Assembly (NCBI RefSeq): GCF_029931775.1
Contig: NC_079328.1
Location: forward strand, 12,399,001 to 12,463,000
Reading direction: 5' to 3'
Source: Euleptes europaea
Lineage: Eukaryota > Chordata > Lepidosauria > Squamata > Sphaerodactylidae
DNA length: 64,000 bases
The first letter of the stretch is position 1. The number at the start of each line of letters is the position of its first letter. Below, piece after piece: positions 10,025 through 35,036 of this stretch. The position numbers and the translations under genes are program-made. The notes beneath the pieces were generated by a model. The model saw only the letters and a list, made by a program, of their open reading frames with translations. It had not been told where the DNA came from and made no database searches.

Positions 10025-10756
10025 CAATAAAGAAACAGTGCAGGCTTGATAATATCAAATTCTATATTCAAATTACTACGTAAAGGTGCAACAACAAGAC
10101 ATTACAAGTGGAACAAAAATATATATACAAAATCTATACTACAATTGTCCATAAAGTGACAAAATTCATTACAAAAGGCTCAATGGCTGTCTCCAAGTGG
10201 ACGAAGTTGAAGAAGTCCAAATCAATGATAAAGCTTCTGAACTAATAAGATACTCTAGCAGCCCATTCTTGGTGGGAGCTATTTAAAAATTTGAAAAAAA
10301 TCAGCAAAAATAAAAAATTATATTAAAAAGGAAATAAATATAAACCTCCCAGGCTAACTTGAATCAATCATGGGCTTTATCCTCTACAATTGAGGCTGAT
10401 GAAGCTATGTTTATGGTGAAAGCGCTACAAGTATCCGGAATAGCGTTTTCTCCTTTACTCTCCGACTTTGGAGTAGCGAACCTTACATTCCAGACTTTGG
10501 GTTTATGTACCTTTACCATTGATTTGGACTTCTTCAATTTCGTCTACTTCGAGACAGCCATTGAGCCTTTTGTAATGAATTTTGTCACTTTATGGACAAT
10601 TGTAGTATCGATTTTGTATATATATTTTTGTTCCACTTGTAATGTCTTGTTGTTGCACCTTTATGTAGTAATTTGAATATAGAATTTGATATTATCGAGC
10701 CTGCACTGTTTCATTATTGCAATTGCTGATCTAACAGTGATAGTGAGTCCTTTGTT
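10025..10756. mobile_element. Palindromic Penelope-like insertion B
   Basis: Arms at 10025-10229 and 10515-10720 are reverse complements over about 205 bases, starting CAATAAAGAAACAGTGCAGG. Flanking repeat ACTACCT(G/A)GAGGTTG (10010-10024, 10757-10771). Here the unpaired spacer (about 36 bases) is on the right. The hammerhead-like core is at 10395-10450. Confidence 0.65.
10395..10450 (+). ncRNA. Hammerhead-ribozyme-like motif (insertion B)
   Basis: CTGATGAAG, a weak stem II, GTGAAA, then stem III GCGCTA…TAGCGT around a loop with GTATCCGGA, close to the loop of the motif at 3490. Downstream TGGACTTCTTCAATTT is shared with insertion A. Confidence 0.5.
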
Positions 10757-10780
10757 ACTACCTAGAGGTTGGCAACCCTA

Positions 10781-11272
10781 CATTAGGGCACTGTTTAGGA
10801 GCAAGGTCTTTGCCCTCTAAGGAAAGCCAGCTCCTGAAGCAAGCTCTTCTTTGGGGGACTGACTTTCTTAACCAAGTATAACAAGAAATAATGTATTCGG
10901 ATGTGGAATATGCCCAGTACATTTCAACATACAGTCTTTCTCAAGGGAAATCAGTAGGCTTAGACTGAAATGATTCTGAGCAAGATTGTTCTCTTAAATG
11001 ACCAAGCGATAAATATGTGTGTGCGTGTGGGGGGGCGGGGCGGAACAGTGCTGAGTATCTTTCTATGGAATCGGCAGTGTTCCAGCAAGAGGTTCACCCA
11101 TTGCCTTGAGGAAAATCTGCATGCATGGCTCCTCCCGCATCATTGTGTCACTTAAACAGTCTCCTAAACATGCTTACAGTATAACGTCTCCTGCACAGCT
11201 GGGAGAAGGTCTGATGGGGCAGCAGTTTTTGTAGCCAGCATCATCAGTCCCAAATACAAGTTAGCTGACGTG
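10781..11272. other. No recognisable feature
   Basis: Unique-looking intergenic sequence; no supported exon. Confidence 0.45.
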
Positions 11273-11478
11273 TAGGGCTGCCAACCTCCAGGTGGTAGCT
11301 GGAGACATATCCACTATTTCAACTGATCTCCAGGTGACAGAGATCAGTTCACCTGGAGAAAATGGCCATTTTGGAAGGTGGACTGCATGGCATTATACCC
11401 CATTGAAGCCCCTCTCCAAACCCTAAGGCTCCACCCCCAAATCTCCAGGTATTTCCCAACCAGGAGCTGGCAACCTTA
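11273..11478 (+). mobile_element. T1 MITE, full length
   Basis: TAGGGCTGCCAACC… to …GGCAACCTTA; flanks CTGACGTG / TTGACATG (6/8). Confidence 0.82.
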
Positions 11479-11864
11479 TTGACATGGGCTGCCAAGAGAA
11501 ATGGGTCAATCAGGACTGGAGTTGAAGAAAGGTAGCAAAATGAAAGGGGAGGGGAAATGAACTACAGGGTTTTTTGAACACTAACTGGTGACCAGTTATT
11601 GCCCCACAAAACTCACAGAGCAAGGCCTGCAGCAAGACTTTGAGTAAGGAACGGAACATAAAAAACTGTGTTGTAATCCTCCTTCAGTGGTTAAGAGAAA
11701 TGGGTTGGATCCCATTCCCAATGGATTTATTTTGCTAATGTAAGCACTTTCCTCATGTAGAAGGAAGAGTAGAACGAACCCACAGGCTCCAACCCAGTAT
11801 TTATTGGCACAGTATCTCTGAGATACAATCTGCAGATTTAGATTTTTACTCCAAAGCAGGATAA
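11479..11864. other. No recognisable feature
   Basis: Nothing nameable between two MITEs. Confidence 0.45.
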
Positions 11865-12079
11865 TTAGGGCTGCCAGGTCCCTCTTCGCCACCTGCGGGA
11901 GGTTTTGGGGGTGGAGTCTGAGGAGGGAAGGGTTTGGGGAGGGGAGGGGAGGGACTTCAATGCCATAGAGTCCAATTGCCAAAATGGCCATTTTCTCCAG
12001 GTGAACTGACCTCTATCAGCTGGAGATCAGTTGTAATAGCAGGAGATCTCCAGCTACAACCTGGAGGTTGGCAACTCTA
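11865..12079 (-). mobile_element. T1 MITE, full length, exact TSD
   Basis: (T)AGGGCTGCCAGG… to …GGCAACTCTA, flanked by AGGATAAT on both sides (one-base ambiguity at the boundary). Lies 110 bases upstream of the STING1 coding start. Confidence 0.88.
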
Positions 12080-12188
12080 AGGATAATAACTGAGAAGACA
12101 CTGTTGACCACACACTTGATGGGAGACTTTGAGGAAGTCTGAATAAGCAGACCCAACAGAAACGTTTGCATTTTCTTCTGTGTTGCAG

Positions 12189-27324
<15,136 letters not shown>

Positions 27325-27360
27325 AATTGGGGGGGGGGGCTTTTGGTTCACTGCAGAAGT

Positions 27361-27527
27361 AGGGTTGCCAATGTGTATGTGGGGCCTGGAGATGTCTCAC
27401 AATTACACTTGGTCCCCAGACTAAAGAGATCAGTTCCCCCAGAAAATGGCTACTTTGGAGGGTGGACTTTATGAAATTATACCCTCTCCTCTCCAAAGCC
27501 CACCCTCCCCAGGCTCCACCCTCACAG
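27361..27527 (+). mobile_element. T1 MITE in the STING1 3'UTR, truncated
   Basis: TAGGGTTGCCAATG… to CCAGGCTCCACCC; if the polyadenylation signal at 27723 is used, this copy is part of the mature mRNA. Confidence 0.75.
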
Positions 27528-27722
27528 TACGAAACCAGCCTTTACATTTTTATCACAAATGTAACTGTTTCAGTCACTGGGTAGCAGATAGCCAAATCTG
27601 CCCAAGTATTAGGTGCGGATCATGACTGAGGACCTTGTTTTCAATGAAGTTTTTAAAATTTGCTGAGACCTCTCAACAGGAAACTACCGAGGGCCTCAAC
27701 TTGTACCCTGAAGTCTTTCAAA

Positions 27723-27728
27723 AATAAA
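27723..27728 (+). terminator. STING1: Candidate STING1 polyadenylation signal AATAAA
   Basis: First AATAAA after the stop codon, about 400 bases downstream; it would give a short 3'UTR. Confidence 0.5.
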
Positions 27729-27837
27729 GATTAACAAGCCGAGAGAGGGAAGGAAGATCCATGCGATGACTACTTCCTCCTTCCCAAAGCTGCCTCATGG
27801 TCCAGTGGGGGATGAAGAGGTGAGGAAGAGGATGAGA

Positions 27838-28128
27838 TAGGGTTGCCAGGTCCCTCTTTACCACCAGTGGGAGGTTTGGGGGGGCAGAGCCTGAGGAGGG
27901 CAGGGTTTGGGGAGGGGAGGGACTTAGTCCAATGGCCAAAGCGGCCATAGTCCAATGCCATAGTCCAATGGCCAAAGTCCAATGCCATAGTCTAATGGCC
28001 AAAGCGGCCAAAGTCCAATGCCATAGTCCAATGGCCAAAGCGGCCATTTTCTCCAGGAGAACTGATCTCTTTCAGCTGGAGATAATAGCAGAAGATCTCC
28101 AGCTAGTACCTGGAGGCTGGCAACCCTA
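27838..28128 (-). mobile_element. T1 MITE with internal minisatellite, exact TSD
   Basis: TAGGGTTGCCAGG… to …GGCAACCCTA, flanked exactly by GGATGAGA (27830-27837 and 28129-28136). Between about 27925 and 28045 the T1 motif GTCCAATGGCCAAAGCGGCC / CCATAGTCCAATG is repeated several times. Confidence 0.92.
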
Positions 28129-28182
28129 GGATGAGAGGAGGACAGCTGAGGCAGAGGACACCTCTGGTGAAGACAACAATGG

Positions 28183-28709
28183 TGTAGGATGCAGAAGGCT
28201 ACTCCGCTCTCTGGCCAGATTCAACCAAGGACAGAGACAACTCAGGTTTTAAGAAGCAAGAGGGAAATTTATTTTGCTAGCAAGGGAAAAGTTAGCCTCG
28301 TGGCCAAAATGAGACTCTTCCAAATGTCACGCCTCTTTTCTCAGTTTTTATACAATTTCGAAGTCTTTTGTCTTCTCAGATTTCATGATGCAGTATAGCC
28401 CCGTGATGTGCCCACCCCGAGCTCAATTTATGGTTAGCTCACCATCCTGTTTATTCATATCAGCCTGTATCAGTCTATGACGTAATCTTAAGACTACACC
28501 TGTGCAGAAGTTTAAACTTTTGTTAGGATATACTGCTTCCTACTGGCTTATATAAATAACTACAGCTTACAAATATTATTTTAATAAAATGATATTATCT
28601 TATAAACTTGTGCCTTTATAGAATAATACTTTTGGTGCTCCCATATTCTTTATATATCTTGTGAATGACTAACATGCTAGGATTAAATCAAATAAATTGA
28701 AATTCTACA
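28183..28709 (-). mobile_element. Possible solo LTR, antisense
   Basis: Bounded by TGTAG and CTACA. On the minus strand it has a TATA-like GTATAAAAAC (near 28350) and AATAAATTTCCC (near 28265), i.e. promoter then polyadenylation signal. No clear target duplication. LTR fossil, family unknown. Confidence 0.45.
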
Positions 28710-30097
28710 CTTCCCTCAGTGGGAGAAGTACATGGCCCTTTTGAAGGGAGCATCCTCTGCCACCATCTTTGGGCAGCTTTAAGAGGGAAGCAGCTGTGCC
28801 TTGTGGCCTCCCTCCTCTTCCTTCCTCCCAGACTCTTCTCTCCTCACCTACCTCCCAGTGGGGTTTTCAAAGTTCTGCCACGTACTGCCTTCCAAGCAGC
28901 AGAGTCATGCCTCCTTTTCCCCATCAAGAGAAAGGTTTTTTTTTTTTGTTCTCTGCACATCAGTGTCCGCAGCCAGACATGGCATATCTGTGTTACCTGT
29001 GAGCACGCATGTGTAAAATATCATGCCTGGTTAGGCTTGGGATGCTCAGATGCCATCCAGCATGGAGCAAGTCCTGTTCACAAACACAGAACTGTTCCCC
29101 CCTCCCCAAAGGATTCCTTGTTGACTGGTTTGTGGCTGATCATCAGGTTGCTTCACTATGTTCCTTCCAAATAGACCTATTTTATCACAAATTTGAAAAT
29201 GCGGGCAAAATGCACGGAAACGCAGGGGGGGAGAGCAAGGAAACAGCATGCATAATCAAAACAAAGACCCGAAGTCATCAAAGGGGTGACCACAAGGGAA
29301 ACAGCCCTGCATAAAAAGCCTGTGTTGCATTGAATTCAAAATAATAGTGCAGGTACTGCATATTATACAGTTATTACCCTTCTTCACAAAAGAGACATTT
29401 TATAGCAATCATATTTACCAAAGTATAAATATGCAATTTCCAACCTCACCTGGGACTTTAACAAGTTCTGCTTGGTGTCAGATTCTGGGCCAGGTGCTTT
29501 AGAGACTGAAGAGGGTACAACTCAGGGTTGGGTTTATTAATATTATTATTGGAGACCATTTCCAATCTGGTTTCTGATCAGACTGTTAGAGACAAACCCG
29601 ACGTTATGTGTGTCACATGTTGGGGCACAGGTAGGTACCTGTCACATGTATGAACTGAGGAACTGAATTTGAGAGTGTTTTGTTCAGTTTTGGAACTTTT
29701 AAGGGGAAAAGAGGGGCTTTGTGCTTCCCTCCCACATCTTGTTCACCAGCAGAAATGGACATGGGGGTTGTTGTTTGCCCCTTTGTCTGGTTCCATGTGG
29801 TGAAAATGCTGGCAGAAACAGTGGGCAGGGAAACAGAAAGCCCTCCCTCCCCCCTTGCAGCCCTCCAAAGCTGAATGGAGGACTTCCGAGTTCTTCAGTT
29901 CGTCTGTGTAACAGAAGATCAGGTTGGGCTCCCAGGTCCCAACTCGTGCAGTAGATAATGTCTAGCTTGGGTCTAAGTTGCCCAGCTGGATGACAGTAGC
30001 CAGGCAGCTAGTGAGGAAGTGCATCCCGATGGGTGATCCTGGACTGCAGCCTTCAGTACCTCTTCATTTGAGGGGAGACAATTATATAATCAATAAC
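28710..30097. other. Intergenic sequence, nothing recognised
   Basis: Contains a T10 run near 28940 and several short open frames with no coding character. The STING1-ECSCR interval could in principle hold a SMIM33 homologue, but none was seen. Confidence 0.45.
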
Positions 30098-30426
30098 TAG
30101 GCTTACCAGGTCCCTCCTCTCCTCCGGTGGGAGGTTTTTGGGAGGGAGGTGAGATGAGATCGCGTGTGCAGCTGCGCTGACGCGATCACATCACTTCCGG
30201 TTTACACCCAGAAGTGCTGCATCGCAAGGGGCCTTCTCCACTCAAACTGGGAGTTTGAGTTGTAAAAGGCCCGTTGCGATGCGGCGCTTCTGGGTGTAAA
30301 CCGGACATGGCGTGGCACCACGGGCAGGCACACATGCACGCATTGCCCACCGACCCTCAGATGGTCGGTGGGCAGCCAGGTGGATTGGCGGGGTTTTCCG
30401 CCACCACCTGGCACTTGGCAATCCTA
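30098..30426. mobile_element. T2 MITE (GC-rich relative of T1)
   Basis: TAGGCTTACCAGGTCCC… to …ACTTGGCAATCCTA; the interior holds inverted pieces (CCGGTTTACACCCAGAAG against CTTCTGGGTGTAAACCGG) and GGTCGGTGGGCAGCC. Confidence 0.8.
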
Positions 30427-30765
30427 TTTGACAATAACACTACTCCTCCATGGGCAACAGAATGTAAATTCACCTGGGCTATCATGGGGAAATGCACCGT
30501 TTAAAATGGATTTACCAGAGGAGATAATAAAAGTTTGCCAAAAAAGTCCCAGCATGATTGACCAAAAAGTGCTTGGATTGTCTTATGGGAAGATGAAGAG
30601 TAGAAGGGACCTCATGCATATCAAGGTGCATAGCTGATCTTAAGGAGAAATCATCTTTGACTATCCTAGCATTAAAATGCCTTCAAATACCACTGACCCT
30701 TGTAACCTTTGGGGCCATCTACATAAGATCAGGATGGCTCCCATACTTCTGGCATACCTCCTGTT

Positions 30766-31086
30766 TGTCAGGAGCGGGCCTGTTCGGCTCCTCGGCTCCT
30801 CTGAGGTGTTATGACTTTCTCGCGGCTTCTCGCAGCTGCCTCACTTTGTTGTTCTAACGGACACTTTATCTCGTGCATTCCTCTCCCGTGGGAAACTGAG
30901 TTACTATGCCAACCTGCCATATCAGCTATGCTAATATATATTACTGATTTGCGCCAGCCAGCCATTCTCGGCTTAGTTAGTTTGCAAGCACTGTTAACCC
31001 GTTTGTTTTTCCAATAAAGTCAACTTGCCTTAGGACTACCTGTCCGGGTTGTTGCTTTTGGGGATTCTTCGGGCCAAGGGCTTACA
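30766..31086 (+). mobile_element. Solo LTR with 5-bp target duplication
   Basis: 321 bases from TGTCAGG to GCTTACA, with AATAAA at 31013-31018. CTGTT flanks both ends (30761-30765, 31087-31091). LTR retrotransposon or endogenous retrovirus fossil reduced to one LTR; it landed at the edge of the next LTR. Confidence 0.85.
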
Positions 31087-31087
31087 C

Positions 31088-31650
31088 TGTTAAGTCCACG
31101 TGGGGAGGACACACGAGGTTGAGACGGAGTTCCAGCAACAACGCTTTATTGTAGTGTAGAACAGAACTGGAGAACTTGGTGCAAACGGCCCTGCTTATAT
31201 GCTCCCTTGGCCGCCCGCAGCCACTCCCCCCCTGATCCGTGATAGGGGGGAAACAACCCCGGGTTACCAATGGCGCGTGCTGGCTTAGGGCCAATGGCGC
31301 ATGCCGGTTTGGACCAATAGCGCATGCAGGGCTTAGGAGCCTTCGTCCAGGACTCAAGCTCCTAAGTGTCCCCCTGCATATCGCCTAACTATATACATAC
31401 ATAACACCCCTCCCCCCCTAAGTCTGGACAATGCAGGAACACACAAAGTCCTTCAGGTGGCTTGGTGGTGCTCTGGTGCACTGGGAACGGTGCAGCATGG
31501 GAACGGTGGTTGCCGACTAGGACGCTGGCGCGGGGGATGCATCTGCGGCGGCAGGGGCGTCCTCCGTTGGGGTGGGGATTCAGACGCTTCCGGATTTCTG
31601 CTGGTGATTCTGCAGTACTCTGGAAACCCCAGGACTTTCTCAAGGACAAA
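31088..31650 (-). mobile_element. Antisense LTR plus adjoining internal remnant
   Basis: On the minus strand an LTR runs from TGTTATGTATG (31406) to GGACTTAACA (31088), with CATATAAGC (TATA-like) and CAATAAAGCG. Directly upstream on that strand is a polypurine tract (AGGGGGGGAGGGG), then about 240 bases of anonymous internal sequence. So this is the 3' LTR of a broken LTR element whose body is missing. Confidence 0.75.
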
Positions 31651-31737
31651 CAACAGCATGCATAGCATTTTTAGGATTTGGAACAGAAAAGTGTGGGTCA
31701 AGAGAACCTCGAACTCCAGGTTAAACTCCCATATGTA

Positions 31738-31862
31738 AAAGATCATTCTCAGCCTAACATACATCACAGGATAAAATGGAGGCAGAGGAGAAGGATGTAA
31801 GCTGCTTTGGGCCCCCACTTGGGAAATAGATGGCATATAAATGAAGTAAATGAATAAATATG
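31738..31862 (+). mobile_element. SINE-C 3' part
   Basis: CTCAGCCTAACATACATCACAGG, GGATAAAATGGAGG and an ATAAATGAAGTAAATGAATAAATA tail in two pieces. Confidence 0.7.
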
Positions 31863-32010
31863 GGGCATCACAGGTTCCAACTTTGTCCCTTTTATATTTT
31901 TTAACATCTACATGAAACTTCTGGAGAAGGCCATCCGGAGATTTGTAGCACAGAGTTAACAATATGCTGATGACACCTAACTCTGTAGCCTTTTCCCGTC
32001 GTTGCGTTTA
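31860..32010 (+). mobile_element. LINE reverse transcriptase remnant
   Basis: In shifting frames reads like …FNIYMKLLEKAIRRF… and QYADDT, the RT active-site region of an L2/Rex-like LINE. Heavily decayed. Confidence 0.6.
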
Positions 32011-32295
32011 ATAGTGAGCAAAGGATGAATGCGCTACACATGATCGTCCTGATATGCATAATTGTCATTTCTTCAGAAAGAGACAACAGATGGATTTTTT
32101 TAGCTTCAGTACACGAGTACCAGCTTAATCTGGTATCTGATATGCATGTCTCAAGGCTAAAGATTCATGCAATCAAAACTGCACGTTATGCATTCATCCC
32201 ATACGTTTGGTCACAGTGCCAGGAACAAAATGACTGGAAGAGGGCTAATCTCTCCTTTCCATCTAAATCCAGGGAGATAGTGCAGCGCCTCTAGG

Positions 32296-32600
32296 GACAG
32301 ACCGGCCGGATGCGGGCAAACAAACTGCAGCTTAATCTAGATCGGACAGAAATACAAGCAGACCAACAGTTGGGTTACAGCCTGTTCGGGATGGGGTTGC
32401 ACTCTGTAATGTGGTTTGTAGTCTGCAGATGCACCTGGATCCTGACCTGCCAGGAGCACCTTTTCAACTTAAGCTGGTCTATTATTCATGGAGACGGCAT
32501 CCTTGGCCTGGTTTCCATAGGTCAATTATTCACTCAAAAAATTGCTGCTCTCTTGAGGCGGAGTAAAAAAAACCCAAACTTAAAAGGTTATTAATGGAAT
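32296..32600 (+). mobile_element. LINE reverse transcriptase remnant (downstream part)
   Basis: RMRANKLQLNLDRTEI matches the segment that follows the active site in L2/Rex/CR1-type RTs. Probably the same old LINE copy as 31860-32010, split by about 290 anonymous bases. Confidence 0.6.
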
Positions 32601-32858
32601 CGAATCTAATTCATAAAGCCCGATGTAGCTTGGATTACTCATGAGAAAAACGCCGCAGCATTTGACAGCGGTTGTGTCTGCCCCTGACCATTCAGCCCTC
32701 CTCCTGCCGACAAGCTCACTGTTGAGGCCCGCCCCCACCTCCATCACAACTCTGCCCATCGCAGCTCCGTAGAGGGGAGGCATTTGAAGGAGAGGGGGAA
32801 GGAGAAGTCCTATCGGGCTCCAAACTGCTCGACTCCACTTTCATGCAACCAAATGCAT

Positions 32859-33014
32859 GGGGAGTTCTGCCTTGGATTCGCCGCTCTCTGGATGCACATT
32901 TTCCCCATCCGAATTCTCAAAACTCAATAATAAGCCCCCAATGCAGAGTTTTGAGAATTTGGATGGGGAAAATGTGCATCTAGAGAGAGCGGCAAATCCA
33001 AGGCAAAACCTCCC
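32859..33014. repeat. Strong inverted repeat (arms about 68 bases, 18-base loop)
   Basis: Left arm 32859-32926 and right arm 32945-33014 pair with few mismatches; inner ends are TTCTCAAAACTC and GAGTTTTGAGAA. Confidence 0.9.
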
Positions 33015-33019
33015 CTGCA

Positions 33020-33827
33020 TAAACGGCCCTTGTCTCCCTTTCTGCTTTGACTCGGCACGGTTCCCCGCCCTTCCCTTTCAGCTTTGGATTCGTTTTCCCG
33101 TTGACTTCTGTTTTCTGCTTCTGCCCGCTTTCCTTGTTTCTCTTTTAGTCCCCCCCCCCTTGTTGATGATGTGTCCTGACTTGTTGCTTCGTCCCCCTTT
33201 GGAATAGTTCTTTTCACTTCTCCCCTCGTGATTTACACTCGCTCTCCTTTTTTATTTTCTTCACCTCCAACTCTTTGTTTCCCCCTTATTTTGTCTTTCT
33301 TCATTAGTGCAGCAGCCAAAGTGCCCAGGGCCATTTATGCATGGGAGGCCACACATCTCTTGTAATCTTGCCGTAGAGATTTGGATTTGGTACGGCACTC
33401 AAGCGCAGATCTAGTGGCCGCGCAAAACGCACGAAAAGGGGTGGGCTTCTGGTCGGAACAAAAAAAGAACCCTTTGCCAATAGCCACCCCTGTGGGTGGG
33501 GAGACGTAGGAGAGGGAGGAGACATTTGCCAGGATGGGCGGGGAGAAGAAATCCAGCTCCAGGAGTTTTTCATGGGACCCTCCGGCAGAAACGGCGAGGC
33601 AAAGGGAAATATCGTAGCAACACAGGTTTGAGTTGCTGCTGGTTTGCTGCTACCTCGGGGCAGCTGTGAAAAATTTTATGGGCTACCTCGGGGCAGCTGT
33701 GAAAAATCGAAAATAAGGTCCGGAGCAACAAAGCATCGAAACCGCAGCAAACGGCCATGAATAAATGACCATAGAGTTATGAGGGCGATTACTACAGCAT
33801 CCACATTGCTTCCAAGTAAACCCAGAA
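33020..33827. other. Intergenic, mostly unrecognised
   Basis: T/C-rich 33020-33300. GCATAAACGGCCC (33017) and GGGCCATTTATGC (33329) are inverted partners that may bound a MITE. Two direct copies of TACCTCGGGGCAGCTGTGAAAA lie at about 33650 and 33684. Confidence 0.4.
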
Positions 33828-34130
33828 ATGACATTGCGCGGTGTGTGGGCCCTTCGCTGGCCCTCTTCCGCTCGCCAATCAGCTGAGGATCGGCGGGCAG
33901 CCTGGTGGATTGGCTGGCTTTTGCCAGCCCCCACTGGGCAATTGGTAAACCTACTCCCGCGTGCTCTGGAAGTGGTCATCATGTCGCCAGTACCATGTGG
34001 ATACTCTGGTATTTGGGCAAAAACTCTGTGAGAGAAGCTGTTTTTAACATAGCGTTTTGCCCAAATACCAGAGCGTCCACGCAGGCGCTCACAATGTGAT
34101 GACGTCACTTTCAGCGCACGCAGGATTGTA
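33828..34130. mobile_element. T2-like MITE remnant with inner palindrome
   Basis: GGCGGGCAGCCTGGTGGATTGG is shared with T2 copies at 30380 and 36720. At 33995-34021 and 34053-34080 GTATTTGGGCAAAA pairs with TTTTGCCCAAATAC within longer arms. Confidence 0.6.
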
Positions 34131-34864
34131 CATTGTATATTATGGACTACAGAGATCAGCTCCCCTAGAGGAAGTGGCAGGTTTGAACGGTAGATTGTTT
34201 GGCACCGTTTCCTTGCTGACTTCCCTCCCTTTCCCAAATACCACCTTCTCTAGGCACTCAATTCTTCAAGTATTTTCCAATCCCAACTAGGCAAATTTAC
34301 AGCAACAGGGCTTCCTCCTTTCATTTCCCCCATATTTTCCCTGTCCTGGTTCCTGGCAGTGAAACACATTCATTCCTCTGCCACTGAGGCTTTATTAGTT
34401 GGTTTTTTTTAATTAGCAACTGAATATTGTTATAGCATTATAACTCCTGAGATATTGGCTTTGCACACATTATTTCTCATTCTTGTTTTGAGTCTGTGGC
34501 ACATTGTGTCATGGTAGATTCAGAGTGGAGGTTCCCACCTTCTTGACTTAGAATTCCTCCCCTGAGGGCTGGATGGCATAAAGATGAGGGGTGGGGGTGG
34601 TTTGCCCAAAGTGGGAATTCCAGACAGAATTTTATTGGGAATGCACCTTTTTCGAAACAACCAACTTCTTTTTGAAAAACCGGCTCGGCCGCCGTTTCCA
34701 CTCCACGCAGATTTTCCATAAGTGAAATGCGGAGTCTCTTGACAACAACAGAGCCAAAGTGTCTTTCGTATGCGGTAAATTCTGCCTCATATCCTTTGGG
34801 TAAGCACAGAATCCCACCCCGTCAGTCCCCTTGTTGATTCAGTCGGCTTCCTTCTATTCTTTAA

Positions 34865-34872
34865 CAGGAAGC
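34865..34872 (+). promoter_or_regulatory. ECSCR: ETS-like site CAGGAAGC upstream of ECSCR
   Basis: ETS factors drive many endothelial genes; this core lies 107 bases before the ATG. A single short motif, so weak. Confidence 0.25.
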
Positions 34873-34978
34873 GCTCAGACCAGTCCACTCACACAGACAA
34901 ATCTCTCCTCTCCTGTTTTTGTCTGGTCACAGAATGGACATTGCTGAAGGGCCCTGAGGAGGAACAGTGGGAGAGACC

Positions 34979-35036
34979 ATGACGGCCTTAAGGATTCTGA
35001 CGCTTTTGTGGCTACTCGATGGCATTCTTCCACACG
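34979..35036 (+). CDS. ECSCR: ECSCR exon 1 (signal peptide)
   Basis: ATG in context GAGACCATGA; encodes MTALRILTLLWLLDGILPH, a classic hydrophobic leader. Donor G|GTAAGA. Confidence 0.85.

Larger units (their letters stand above)
9826..10780 (-). mobile_element. T1 MITE split by palindromic insertion B
   Basis: GGGGTTGCCCGC… at 9826 to 10024, then 10757-10780 (…GGCAACCCTA). Confidence 0.85.

Noticed and set aside
31453-31962. 169-codon minus-strand frame as a host gene
   Set aside because: It overlaps an LTR-element remnant and a SINE tail.
28710-34800. SMIM33 homologue between STING1 and ECSCR
   Set aside because: Looked for because of human gene order, but no short membrane-protein exon with matching character was seen.
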